A stretch of 64,000 bases of DNA from Fischerella sp. PCC 9431 (GCF_000447295.1 NZ_KE650771.1:1662730-1726729), one strand, 5' to 3'. Shown: positions 16,948-26,130, numbered from the stretch's first letter. The notes: a model not told the origin generated them from the letters alone. A program made the numbers and translations.

Positions 16948-18546
16948 TTACTGCCCCACTTGCACGGGTTTACGAGAAAGTTCTACATCGTACTCTGTGG
17001 GTTGGAGAAGCGATCGCCCAGTCATTTCTGGTGGCTGAGGTAGTTGTAAAATTTGCAAAATCGTGGGAGCGATGTCTGCTAATTTACCATCGTTACGCAA
17101 GCTCACATTGCCGCCATGACCAGGAATTTTCGCCTGTTCTCCTTCCACTACAATTAGAGGAACTGGATTGGTAGTATGAGCTGTCCAGGGATTACCATTT
17201 TCATCTATCATGTATTCTGCGTTGCCGTGGTCAGCAGTAATCATTGCTGTACCTCCAGCTTTGCTTATGCTTGTCAATAGACGAGCCAAACAGTGATCTA
17301 CAGCTTCAATGGCTTCTACTGTAGCTGGGATCTGACCAGTGTGTCCCACCATGTCTGGGTTAGCATAATTAATTACAATTAACGAGTAAATACCCTTTTC
17401 AATCGCTGCTACTGCCACATCTGTAACTGCTGCGGCTGACATCTTCGGCGCTTTGTCGTAGGTGGCAACCATTGGGCTATTAACCAGTTCTCTATCTTCT
17501 CCTGGGAAGGGTTCTTCTAGTCCACCATTGAAGAAGTAGGTAACATGGGCATATTTTTCAGTTTCGGCGGTACGAAACTGCTTGAGATGATGTTGAGAAA
17601 TAACTTCTCCGAGAATATTGCTCAAATTTTGCGGTTCAAAGACAACCTTTACTGACAATTCTGGATCGTACTGTGTAAAGGTGGCAAAAGAGAGTGGTGT
17701 GATTAGCTTTCTTTCAAAACCGTTAAATTCTGGACTAACGAAAGCTTGGGTGAGTTGTCTGGCACGATCTGGACGGAAGTTGAAAAATATCACCCCATCT
17801 CCTGGTTCTATGGCTCCAGGGGCCATTCTCACTGGGGCGATAAACTCGTCTGTTACACCTTCTGCATAGGATGCTTGCAGAACTTCCACCGCAGAGTGTC
17901 CATTACCAGAATTATCTTGTGTGATCACATCGTAGGCGCGTTGAACTCGATCCCAACGGCGATCGCGATCCATAGCATAGTAGCGACCACTCAGGGTAAC
18001 TATGCGTCCTACTCCAATTCGGTCGATGTAGTCTTGAATTAGTGCGATTGAGTTGACGCCCTCTGTGGGAGCGGTATCACGACCATCTGTAATCGCATGT
18101 ATGCAAATCTCTGATATTTCCTGACTTTTTGCTAAGTCAAGTAGTCCAAACAGATGGCTAATGTGTGAATGTACACCACCTTCAGAACAAAGCCCGATCA
18201 TGTGCAATTTACTATTGCGACTGCGGACTTCTTGACAAATGCTAACAAGTGCTGAGTTTTTGAGGATGGAACCGTCTTCTACTGCATCAGAAATGCGTAC
18301 CAACTCTTGGGGTACAACCCTACCAGCGCCGATGTTCAAATGACCAACTTCAGAATTGCCCATTTGACCTTCTGGTAAGCCTACCGCTTTTCCTGATGTG
18401 TGAATAAGGGTATGCGGATATGCTGCCCATAAGCTGTCCATTACCGGGGTTTTAGCGGCGGCAATAGCATTTCCTTGTGTCTGGTCGCAGTAGCCCCATC
18501 CGTCTAAAATGACTAGCACCACGGGAGCAATAGGTGCTTTGGTCAT
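16948..18546 (-). CDS. gpmI: cofactor-independent phosphoglycerate mutase (GpmI)
   Basis: 532 residues, full length. It interconverts 3- and 2-phosphoglycerate in glycolysis, using two Mn ions. Metal/phospho-serine motifs: ILDGWGY near residue 14, active Ser65 in GNSEVGH, HAITDGRDT, GRYYAMDRD, NYANPDMVGHTG and TADHGNAEYM. The ATG at 18546 has AAGGG upstream. Typical cyanobacterial central metabolism gene with no anomalies. Confidence 0.97.
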   Translation of the reverse strand: MTKAPIAPVVLVILDGWGYCDQTQGNAIAAAKTPVMDSLWAAYPHTLIHTSGKAVGLPEGQMGNSEVGHLNIGAGRVVPQELVRISDAVEDGSILKNSALVSICQEVRSRNSKLHMIGLCSEGGVHSHISHLFGLLDLAKSQEISEICIHAITDGRDTAPTEGVNSIALIQDYIDRIGVGRIVTLSGRYYAMDRDRRWDRVQRAYDVITQDNSGNGHSAVEVLQASYAEGVTDEFIAPVRMAPGAIEPGDGVIFFNFRPDRARQLTQAFVSPEFNGFERKLITPLSFATFTQYDPELSVKVVFEPQNLSNILGEVISQHHLKQFRTAETEKYAHVTYFFNGGLEEPFPGEDRELVNSPMVATYDKAPKMSAAAVTDVAVAAIEKGIYSLIVINYANPDMVGHTGQIPATVEAIEAVDHCLARLLTSISKAGGTAMITADHGNAEYMIDENGNPWTAHTTNPVPLIVVEGEQAKIPGHGGNVSLRNDGKLADIAPTILQILQLPQPPEMTGRSLLQPTEYDVELSRKPVQVGQ

Positions 18547-18827
18547 AATAAAATCGCCCTTTACTTTTTGTAATACCCGAATGATACCACTGCTAACTAC
18601 AGTCGCAAGTAGATTTGTGCTTATTAACTTCTTTTATAAGAGTTTCTCTATTTTTTAGACATTTCTTAAACTTTAGTAATTTTTTCTTATTTTTGTGATA
18701 TGCACCAACTCTTGAGCATTAAAAACGAAGTTGCTACTCAACCAGATCGAATATGTGATGGATGTGTGACAGATCAAACGCCTGATACGGTCGGTTGCAT
18801 GTCCGTAGTTATGCGGTGATCATTAAC
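18547..18827. other. gene-free region upstream of gpmI
   Basis: No supported gene. It holds the gpmI promoter region and ends at the attC-like site. A GTTATGC (18808-18814), similar to an integron core site, lies just outside the attC and might be a remnant of another site; this is weak. Confidence 0.35.
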
Positions 18828-18912
18828 AATTAACGACCAATTTGAGCCGCCGCAGATAACTCTGATTCCTACAAATAAGCTCTCGGCGGTCGGCTCCAAC
18901 GACTTGTTAGCT
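18828..18912 (-). other. attC-like recombination site of an integron cassette
   Basis: Read on the minus strand, directly after the toxin gene (stop at 18917-18919): an outer core pair GCTAAC ... GTTAAT, and inner arms TTGGAGCCGACCGC and GCGGCGGCTCAA, which pair exactly except for two unpaired bases (a G and an A) on one side. Single extrahelical bases in an otherwise paired imperfect palindrome are the hallmark of attC sites recognised by integron integrases. Size about 85 bases, normal for attC. The outer 7-base cores each deviate at one position from RYYYAAC/GTTRRRY, so the site may be degenerate. Confidence 0.7.
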
Positions 18913-18916
18913 GGCG

Positions 18917-19177
18917 TTAACTACCTCGCAATAACTGATCATACTCTGCATGAGTTCCGATCCAGAACCAGGCAATATCATCATTTTCTTCTACTGCTAG
19001 GGCGCGGTAGTGGATTCCGATTCGCACTGACCAAAAAGAGCCGACTTTTTTGAAGTGTAGTGATGGATACCGAGGATCTTGTTTAAGCAATTCATAGCAG
19101 CGATCAGCCAGATCTTGAATCTCATCTGGTAACTGTCGATAGTGATACCAAAAATCAGGAGTTGCACGATATCTCAC
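18917..19177 (-). CDS. RelE/ParE-superfamily toxin
   Basis: 86 residues starting at a GTG that overlaps the antitoxin stop by 4 bases (GTGA). Features of a compact RelE/ParE-fold toxin: YHYRQLPDEIQDLADRCYEL, KKVGSFWSVRIGIHYRALAV and WFWIGTHAEYDQLL. Such toxins cut mRNA at the ribosome (RelE/HigB) or poison gyrase (ParE); the sequence does not decide which. Translational coupling to the upstream antitoxin fits a type II pair, and the attC-like site immediately downstream suggests it arrived as a gene cassette. Confidence 0.85.
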   Translation of the reverse strand: MRYRATPDFWYHYRQLPDEIQDLADRCYELLKQDPRYPSLHFKKVGSFWSVRIGIHYRALAVEENDDIAWFWIGTHAEYDQLLRGS

Positions 19178-19374
19178 AGATCAGTACAACGTCCTTCACG
19201 CAAATGTTGCAATGCGCGTTGAGCCAAATTATCGAGACGACCTGCTGCAACATCTTCCTCAAACTGCCGATCCCATACTTCTGCATCAAATTCAGCAAAC
19301 CAGACTCGGAAATCGGCAAGCTCTTCCGCTGATAGTTGACTAATAGCATGTTCGATTTCTTGCAAATTACTCAT
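19174..19374 (-). CDS. type II antitoxin partner
   Basis: 66 residues. Helical, acidic (LQEIEHAISQLSAEELADFR, FDAEVWDRQFEEDVAAGRLD), with the VWDRQ-E-D---GRLD pattern common in small antitoxins that pair with RelE-like toxins. No separate DNA-binding domain is obvious. It is directly upstream of, and overlaps, the toxin gene. Confidence 0.85.
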   Translation of the reverse strand: MSNLQEIEHAISQLSAEELADFRVWFAEFDAEVWDRQFEEDVAAGRLDNLAQRALQHLREGRCTDL

Positions 19375-19547
19375 AAGCTTGAAAGAAATTTACAGATGGC
19401 TTACCATTCTTATGATAACCCTCAGTAGCCAAACTCAGCCAGTGTTGTGTGACATAAATCATGCAATGTAGCAACCTGAAGGTATATTAGATTTTCGATA
19501 GCAATCAACCCAATCTACGTTGCCAGGTTAAAAGCTACTTACTTAGT

Positions 19548-20387
19548 TCAATACTCACTAGTTCCAAGTATAAAATCTAAGTCACTCTTTAAAATACTCT
19601 CTTGGCTTACATTTATTTGAAAGGAATAAGGTTTTTCCGGTACATCTTGATTGTCGTACCAAGTTACTTTAACAGGTACAGCCATAGAACCGAAGTATCT
19701 AAAGTATCCATCATCTCTTCTAGAAATATGGGCAAGTGGAATCAATATTTCTGTCTTTAATTTATCTTCAAAATCCTTTTCCATAAGATCTTGAATAGAT
19801 ATATTTTTCTCAGCCCAACCGCTTGTGTTGATCTTATAATATGGCTGATCTAAGATATCTCCTGTGTCACTGTTATTAAAGCTTTTTTTGCTGATTGTTA
19901 CAACAACATTTCTAGCAGGTGTGCCTCCATAGTTGATTAGTCTAAGGCATACTACCTGACGAAGAAATAAACCCTTTTGACTAGATCCTAACATTAGCTT
20001 ATTTGCTCCTCTCCAGAAGCGTACAAATGACATCATGTCATTTTGGATTTCTTGATCCGGCCAAATAATCCTTACATTTTTGGCATCAATACGGTTGGCT
20101 AAAACTTTGGCATTAAGCACCAAAAACTCTTTTTCAATTCTTGGCTTGGATTTTTCTATTTCTTGTGATTTTTGTACAATTTCAAGTTTTTTGAATTTAT
20201 TATCAAGATCTTTATTAATCACTTCAAGTTTATTAATTTTAGCTAAAATATTTTGCGTTTGTTCTGAAATTATGTGGGTTCGGAGTGAGATAAGTATGCC
20301 GAGAGCAGTAGCCACAATCCCTAGAAAAACTGATGCCTTGCCCAAAAGGTCTTTTTTATCAGTTTCATAGTCGTTATTCTGACTCAC
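19548..20387 (-). CDS. membrane-anchored coiled-coil protein of unknown function
   Basis: 279 residues. One membrane span near residues 17-35 (ASVFLGIVATALGILISL), a coiled coil at about 40-80 (rich in Lys/Glu/Ile heptads), then a roughly 190-residue domain with beta character (LRLINYGGTPARNVVVTI, VPVKVTWYDNQDVPEKPYSF). The layout resembles many single-pass proteins of unknown role. No motif assigned; it may be part of the same acquired segment as the toxin-antitoxin cassette, but this is only proximity. Confidence 0.6.
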   Translation of the reverse strand: MSQNNDYETDKKDLLGKASVFLGIVATALGILISLRTHIISEQTQNILAKINKLEVINKDLDNKFKKLEIVQKSQEIEKSKPRIEKEFLVLNAKVLANRIDAKNVRIIWPDQEIQNDMMSFVRFWRGANKLMLGSSQKGLFLRQVVCLRLINYGGTPARNVVVTISKKSFNNSDTGDILDQPYYKINTSGWAEKNISIQDLMEKDFEDKLKTEILIPLAHISRRDDGYFRYFGSMAVPVKVTWYDNQDVPEKPYSFQINVSQESILKSDLDFILGTSEY

Positions 20388-20569
20388 TAAAGTTACTCCT
20401 TAAATTCAGAAAGGTTATGGTTCAGTCCGCTTGACTAATAACCTATTATGAATGGACGATCGCTTCACTCCTGAACAATAACCATAGTTCTTTCTGGTAT
20501 AAGTAAGAGTTTGTACGATCGCTCTCAAACTACACAAGTTGGTTAACAAACAAGACACTGATTTCCTTT

Positions 20570-22264
20570 CTACTTCTTCTTCGTCGCCGCTTTGGCTGCT
20601 TTAGCTGCCTTTTTGGCTGCTTTTTCGGCAGCGATCGCAGCTAATCTGGCTTGTTCTTTCTCTTCAGCAATTTTATCTAGGTAATAATGATAGTCACCTA
20701 AATAAACTCGGAATTCGCCATCGCGAATTTCGACAATTTTATTGGCTACCTGAGAAATAAAATATCGGTCGTGGGAAACAATTATTGCTGTGCCATCGTA
20801 GTTTTGTAATGCTTCTTCCAGCATTTCTTTGGCTGGAATATCTAAGTGGTTGGTCGGCTCATCTAAGATTAATAAATTGGCTGGACACAATAGCATTTTT
20901 GCTAATGCTAAACGTGCTTTTTCTCCACCACTTAAAGCCGCAACATTTTTGAAAACTGTATCACCACTAAATAAAAAGCGTCCTAGTAGTGTCCGAACGT
21001 CTTCGTTTTTCCAGTCTGGTACTTCGTCATGAATAGTTTCCATGACTGTTTTTTCTAAGTCTAAAGCTTCCGCCTGGTTTTGTTCAAAATATCCTGGGAT
21101 CACATGATGTTCGCCTAATTTGACAACACCTTCTGTGGGTTGTTCCATACCCATAATTAGGCGTAGTAAAGTTGATTTACCCGCACCGTTGGGAGCAACA
21201 AAGGCAATGCGATCGCCCCTCTCAATCAGCAAATTTGCTCCTAAAAACAAGATTTTGTCATCGTAGATATGAGTTAAATTTTTAATTTCTACTACTTCTC
21301 TGCCACTGCGGGGTGCAGGAGGAAAATGAAATTGTAGTGTTTTAACTCCAGCTATTGGGGCTTCGATACGCTCGATTTTTTCTAGTTGTTTTTCTCGGCT
21401 TTTGGCTTGGGTGCTACGGGTCGCACTAGCACGAAATTTATCAACAAAAGCTTGCTGTTTTTCTAATTCTTTTTGCTGACGTTCGTAAGCATTAATTTGT
21501 GCTGTTTGGTTTTCAGCTTTTTGTTGTAAAAATGTTGAGTAATTACCAAGATAAGTAGTGGAAACACCGCGTTCTGTTTCTACGATTTGAGTGCAGAGAC
21601 GATCTAGAAATTCCCGGTCATGGGAAACTATGACCATCGGTGTATTTAAGCCTTTGAGGTAATTTTCTAGCCACTCAATTGTTTCCAAATCTAAATGGTT
21701 TGTCGGCTCGTCTAATAACAATAAATCAGGCTCTTGCAGAAGAATTTTACCCAAACTGATCCGCATTTGCCAACCACCACTAAAGGCGCTAACGAGGCGA
21801 TCGCCATCTTCTGGTTCAAAGCCCATTTCTGGTAATATTTTGCCGATGCGTGCTTCTAAGCCATAACCATCTAGGGCTTCAAATTTTCTTTGTAATTTAT
21901 CTAACTTACTAATTAGTTTATCCAGTTCTGCTGGAGAGGCGCTTTCCATCTGGTGTTGCACTTCCAGCAAAGATAACTGTACCTGATTTGCTTCCTTGAA
22001 GACTGTCCACAATTCTTCTCTAATGGTACGGCTAGGATCAACATCAAATTCTTGATTGAGGTAGGCTATGTGTAAACTGGCTGGACGAATAATTTCGCCG
22101 GAGGTTGGCTCAATCTTACCAGTGATGATTTTGAGTTGAGTAGATTTACCTGCACCGTTAACACCGACTAAACCAACGCGATCGCCTATCTTAACTTCCC
22201 AATTGATATCCTTGAGAACTTCGCCAGTCGGATAAATTTTACTAATATGTTCTAGTCGCAGCAT
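20570..22264 (-). CDS. ABC-F family ATPase (duplicated ABC domains, no membrane domain)
   Basis: 564 residues. First ABC domain: Walker A GVNGAGKST at 34-42, signature FSGGWQMR, LLLDEPTNHLD; second: APNGAGKST, LSGGEKARLALA, ILDEPTNHLD. A linker of about 80 residues (ENQTAQINAYERQQKELEKQ) corresponds to the P-site tRNA-interacting motif of ABC-F proteins. The C-terminus is a Lys/Ala tail (KKAAKAAKAATKKK). ABC-F proteins act on ribosomes, relieving stalls or altering translation; the subfamily is not resolved. Confidence 0.92.
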   Translation of the reverse strand: MLRLEHISKIYPTGEVLKDINWEVKIGDRVGLVGVNGAGKSTQLKIITGKIEPTSGEIIRPASLHIAYLNQEFDVDPSRTIREELWTVFKEANQVQLSLLEVQHQMESASPAELDKLISKLDKLQRKFEALDGYGLEARIGKILPEMGFEPEDGDRLVSAFSGGWQMRISLGKILLQEPDLLLLDEPTNHLDLETIEWLENYLKGLNTPMVIVSHDREFLDRLCTQIVETERGVSTTYLGNYSTFLQQKAENQTAQINAYERQQKELEKQQAFVDKFRASATRSTQAKSREKQLEKIERIEAPIAGVKTLQFHFPPAPRSGREVVEIKNLTHIYDDKILFLGANLLIERGDRIAFVAPNGAGKSTLLRLIMGMEQPTEGVVKLGEHHVIPGYFEQNQAEALDLEKTVMETIHDEVPDWKNEDVRTLLGRFLFSGDTVFKNVAALSGGEKARLALAKMLLCPANLLILDEPTNHLDIPAKEMLEEALQNYDGTAIIVSHDRYFISQVANKIVEIRDGEFRVYLGDYHYYLDKIAEEKEQARLAAIAAEKAAKKAAKAAKAATKKK

Positions 22265-22455
22265 TGGGTGTCTCCAAGGTAGGCAACAAGCCGGGAAGGC
22301 TAACTCACATCGAGTCCAATCTTAACAAAATTTAACTACAAATTCGATGCAAGAAATTTCGTGAAGACAAAGAAATATATTTTGGGCAAATGCCCAATGA
22401 ACTATAGTCCATAACTATGTAACTTTAAAACAGTTGCCCTTGCAGATAGAGATGC

Positions 22456-23544
22456 ATGTTACACGAACTTCAATCCCTCAAGCAACTGTCTACTTGTCGA
22501 ATAGCCATTGTGCGATCGCTCCCTGCTTTGAGTGATTTACTTTGTACTGTACCAGCCTTAAGAGCGCTCAGAGCAGCTTTCCCCCAAGCTGAAATTACCT
22601 TCATTGCTCCAGCTGCGGCACGTTATTTTGCAGAACGTTTTAGCCATTATATTGATCAGTTCTTAGAATTTCCGGGCTATCCAGGAATGCCGGAGATACC
22701 AGCTTCAGTTCACAAATTACCAGAGTTTTTGACAAAAGCTCAAGGGCAACATTTCGACTTAGCATTGCAAATGTATGATAACGGTACTATTAGTAATTCC
22801 TTTACTGCTTTGCTTGGCGCTCGTATTAACGCTGGTTTTTGTCTTCCCGAACATTATTGCCCGAATTCAGATTACTTTTTGCCTTACCCCCACAACGAAC
22901 CAGAAATATGGCGTCATCTGCGGTTGATGGAATTTCTAGGGATACCACTCCAGGGAGATGAACTGGAATTTCCGTTGCAGAAGGAAGATTTCGGGGTTTT
23001 GCGCCATATTCCTGATAAATATGTCTGCATTCATCCTGGTGCTACTTTGCCAGAAAAACGCTGGTCTTTGAAAAGTTTTGCAGTTGTTGCTGATGCGATC
23101 GCTGCTAGTGGTTATCAAGTAGTGCTTACTGGTGTAGCATCAGAAGCAAATTTAACACAGTCTTTAGCCGCAATGATGCGTTGCAAACCGATTGATTTGG
23201 CTGGAAAGACTAGTTTAGGGGCAATGGCAGCGCTTTTAAGTAAAGCTAGTCTACTAGTTTGTAACGATACAGGTGTATCACATTTAGCAGATGCTTTAAA
23301 AGTAAAGAGCGTTATTATTTTTACAAATGCATCAATGTATAGATGGGCGCCTTTGAACCGTGAAATTCACCGTTCTCTCAGTCCTAGTTTTATCGAGATG
23401 ACCGATGTAGAAGAATTATTTGTAGATCCTACAACTAACTTCGGTGATACAAAATTTGGTGGTTTTTATTTTCCTGTGATCCCAGAAGTAGTAATAACTC
23501 AAGTCGAAGACCTACTGGCGATAGAAGCTTCAAATGTTACTTGA
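22456..23544 (+). CDS. glycosyltransferase family 9 (heptosyltransferase-like)
   Basis: 362 residues with GT-B fold marks of GT9: IAIVRSLPALSDLLCTVPALRAL at the N-terminus, VCIHPGATLPEKRW in the middle, and CNDTGVSHLADAL (donor site). Members transfer heptose or other sugars in LPS or glycolipid assembly. The sugar is unknown; acts at the cytoplasmic face of the membrane. Monocistronic and flanked by repeats. Confidence 0.9.
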   Translation: MLHELQSLKQLSTCRIAIVRSLPALSDLLCTVPALRALRAAFPQAEITFIAPAAARYFAERFSHYIDQFLEFPGYPGMPEIPASVHKLPEFLTKAQGQHFDLALQMYDNGTISNSFTALLGARINAGFCLPEHYCPNSDYFLPYPHNEPEIWRHLRLMEFLGIPLQGDELEFPLQKEDFGVLRHIPDKYVCIHPGATLPEKRWSLKSFAVVADAIAASGYQVVLTGVASEANLTQSLAAMMRCKPIDLAGKTSLGAMAALLSKASLLVCNDTGVSHLADALKVKSVIIFTNASMYRWAPLNREIHRSLSPSFIEMTDVEELFVDPTTNFGDTKFGGFYFPVIPEVVITQVEDLLAIEASNVT

Positions 23545-23562
23545 GTTATACAAATCACTACC

Positions 23563-23600
23563 ATTTTGGATTTTGGATTTTGGATTTTAGATTTTGGATT
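23563..23600 (+). repeat. TTTTGGA heptamer tandem repeat (STRR)
   Basis: About five copies of the heptamer TTTTGGA just after the GT9 gene. Confidence 0.75.
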
Positions 23601-23691
23601 GGGAAACTCTTTGTGCATAAGAGTTCTTTCAGTCTATCTGTCGCATTCTTTTTTCAAATTGGTATTTTCATATAGGAATCTGATTTGATTT

Positions 23692-24044
23692 CTGAAAGAA
23701 TCTAAGTATATGTAGTGGACTGACACGACTAAAATGGTGCGTTAGATTTTGTAGGTTGGGTCGAGTTTACGAGACCCAACATTGTCTGGATAAGTTGGGT
23801 TTCGTTCCTCAACCCAACCTACCCTTAATGCTGAAAGAATCTAAGTATATGTAGTGTCAGTCCAGTAGGGTGCGTTACCACGAAGTGTAACGCACGGTAT
23901 TATGGGCTTTGGTGCGTTGCGCTGCGCGACAACACACCCTACGTATTTGTTCAAAAATCAAATATGAATCCTATAGTATTTAAAATAATATTTGTAAGTG
24001 TGGCTTTTGGCATTGGTTCAATATCTGGCGTTGAGGAGTGAGTA
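23692..24044. repeat. intergenic mosaic of direct and inverted repeats
   Basis: An exact 26-bp direct repeat occurs at 23692-23717 and 23831-23856. Between the copies lies a hairpin with GTAGGTTGGGT / ACCCAACCTAC ends (about 23751-23822). Flanking TGGACTGACAC / GTGTCAGTCCA and GTGCGTTAC / GTAACGCAC pairs add further inverted repeats. The arrangement looks like nested, degraded MITE-type insertions. GAGGAG at 24033 is the ribosome site of the next gene. Confidence 0.6.
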
Positions 24045-25381
24045 GTGCAAGAGTTTGAGTTTGATGTTTTTCTAGCTCACAATAGCAAAGACAAGCCTCA
24101 AGTCAGAGCGATCGCTCAAGAACTGACTCGCTACAATCTCAAACCGTGGTTTGATGAAGAGCAAATTTTTCCAGGAGACAATATTCAGCAAGTCGTCTTC
24201 CAAGGGATTTCCCAGTCTAAAGTTGGTGCTTTCTTTATTAGTCAAAATGGCTTGGGGACTTTTCAGGAGAATTTGGAACTTGGCGCCATCATCCAATTTT
24301 TTCTGAAAAAACGCAACAAAAATCAAGGTTTTCGCGTGATTCCCATTCTACTGGGGATCAATGATATTCCAGACAGTTTATTTTATTTGAGTCAATGGGC
24401 GTGGATTCAATTTACCAGTTCCAATGATGAAGCAGCATTAAAAAGTTTAATACGCGGGATTAGAGGTCGAGGTGCAGAAGTACAAGCACCACCAGTAATT
24501 CCAATCCCGGATACACCATTGATAATTGAGCCAAAACCACCTCAAACAGATCAGGGACTCTCTCTACAAACCTTTCAATTTCAAACCGTCACCGTCGATG
24601 CAAGGGGAAATATTACCAAACGCGACAACCATTCAGCAAAATACTTTGTGGAAGACCTGGGGAACGGTGTCACTTTGGAGATGGTGCAGATACCAGGTGG
24701 TAAATTTCTCATGGGTTCACCAGAGGGAGAAGAAGGAAGAAATGACAATGAAGGGCCACAGCATGAGGTTACAGTTCCTGGTTTCTTTATGGGTAAGTAT
24801 GTAGTTACCCAAGCACAATATCAGACAATTATGGGTAATAACCCTGCCAGGTTTCAGGGGGAAAACCGACCTGTAGAAAATGTATCTTGGAATGATGCTG
24901 TAGAATTTTGCAAACGCCTAAGTGAGAAAACAGGACGCACTTATAGACTACCCAGTGAAGCAGAATGGGAATATGCAGCTCGTGCGGGAACTACTACGCC
25001 TTTTTATTTTGGTGAAACTATTACCACTGATTTAGCAAACTACGACGGAAATTATACTTACGCCTCTGCACCAAAAGGTGAATATCGTGAACAAACAACA
25101 GATGTAGGAAAATTTCTTCCAAACTCTTTCGGTTTATACGATATGTGTGGTAATGTATTCGAGTGGTGTCTAGATAAATATCATAATAATTACGGACAAG
25201 CTCCGAAAGACGGTAGTGCGTGGCTTGAAGGTAACAATAATAGAAGGCTGCTGCGCGGTGGTTTTTGGCCCTCAATCCTGAATTTTGTCGTTCTGCCAAC
25301 CGCGACCTCAACGTCCCAGACCTCGATCTCAACGGCTTCGGGTTTCGGGTGGTGTGCGGTGTTGCGCCGAGGACTTACTAG
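24045..25381 (+). pseudogene. TIR-FGE protein with DGR-type variable region; C-terminal frameshift
   Basis: GTG start with GAGGAG six bases upstream. Residues ~4-140 form a TIR domain ([32 protein letters not shown] with a candidate catalytic Glu); ~145-205 is a linker; from ~205 an FGE-sulfatase (C-type-lectin fold) domain ([55 protein letters not shown]). After GG-FW (25268) one base is missing. Reading on in the shifted frame restores [14 protein letters not shown], then GFGFRVVC, with a stop at 25379-25381; the literal frame runs to 25388 with an unrelated tail. In the restored frame nearly all variable codons end in C (CTC, AAC, GTC, CTC, GGC, TTC), as expected of AAC codons altered at adenines. 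No RT or template is in the window. The frameshift may be real or a sequencing error. Confidence 0.8.
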
Positions 25382-25555
25382 CCCTTGACACTTTTGCCCT
25401 TCTGCCCTTTACACTTCTTATTCTTTTCTCTTCTTTCCGCGCGAAGCGCGATCAAATATTTTTCAAAAAATCGGGTGTCTTTCTCTACAGAGTATCATAC
25501 ACCATTTTTAATCATTTTTTGAGAGTCAAATATCCAATATCAAAAATATTGTTTG

Positions 25556-25601
25556 GAGACGCGATCAATCATCTGGAGACGCGATCAATCGCGTCTCTAC
25601 A
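25556..25601. repeat. dispersed palindrome copies (GGAGACGCGATCAATC family)
   Basis: A half copy followed by a full palindrome, GGAGACGCGATCAATCGCGTCTC. Same family as at 14134, 26072, 38638 and 55240. Confidence 0.7.
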
Positions 25602-25689
25602 AGGGGGAAACATGTCGGGTGTTGTAATCCGATCGCCATGACTAATTGCTGCACAAAGAATATTGCTCAAGTCTGATTTAGTAAGCAAA

Positions 25690-25960
25690 ATGCCATTTCA
25701 CCTTCTCAATATAAGCGATCGCCTACTCGAAAAGCCATTTCACCTTCTGATTTCAGTAAAACACGCACTGGAAAAGCCATTTCACTTACTGGAAAAGCCA
25801 TTTCACCTTCTGATTTCAGTAAAACACGCACTGGAAAAGCCATTTCACCTTCTCGTTTCAGTAAAACACGCACTTGAAATGCCATTTTACCTTCTCGTTT
25901 CAGTAAAACACGCACTCATTTCGGTAAATCACGCACTGGAAACGGCATTTTACCTTCTTA
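25690..25960. repeat. 42-bp tandem repeat array, open on both strands
   Basis: About five full and several partial units of 42 bp (14 codons), beginning AAAAGCCATTTCACCTTC and ending AAACACGCACTG; unit starts near 25729, 25771 (21-bp half unit), 25792, 25834 and 25876, degrading toward 25960. Because 42 is a multiple of three and the unit lacks stops, ORFs exist on both strands (plus 25663-26076, minus 25706-25915). I see no ribosome site, codon bias or fold supporting translation. Not a CRISPR: there are no distinct spacers. Confidence 0.8.
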
Positions 25961-26054
25961 ATATACTTGAATGCTGTCTCATCTCAGTAATTCAATCACT
26001 CATAAGAGCGATCGCATTTTTTGATTTTAAAATCCTCAATGTTCAAAGAATCCG

Positions 26055-26130
26055 CCTGCGATTGAAATCGCAGTAGAGACGCGCCAATAGCGCTATAGCG
26101 CATGGCTTCGCTAAGGCGCGTCTCTACATT
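26055..26130. repeat. palindromic repeat cluster (GCGATTGAAATCGC and GTAGAGACGCG type)
   Basis: A small hairpin CTGCGATTGAAATCGCAG is followed by GTAGAGACGCG ... CGCGTCTCTAC arms at about 26072-26126 enclosing AGCGCTATAGCGC. The first hairpin also occurs at about 27973 inside another element. Confidence 0.7.

Noticed and set aside
18781-18827. Second attC next to the first
   Set aside because: Only a single GTTATGC core-like box is visible, without the paired inner arms.
25690-25960. CRISPR array
   Set aside because: Units are contiguous with no unique spacers and no cas genes are nearby.
25663-26076. 137-codon ORF and its minus-strand shadow 25706-25915
   Set aside because: Both arise from the 42-bp tandem repeat; no ribosome site or folded domain.
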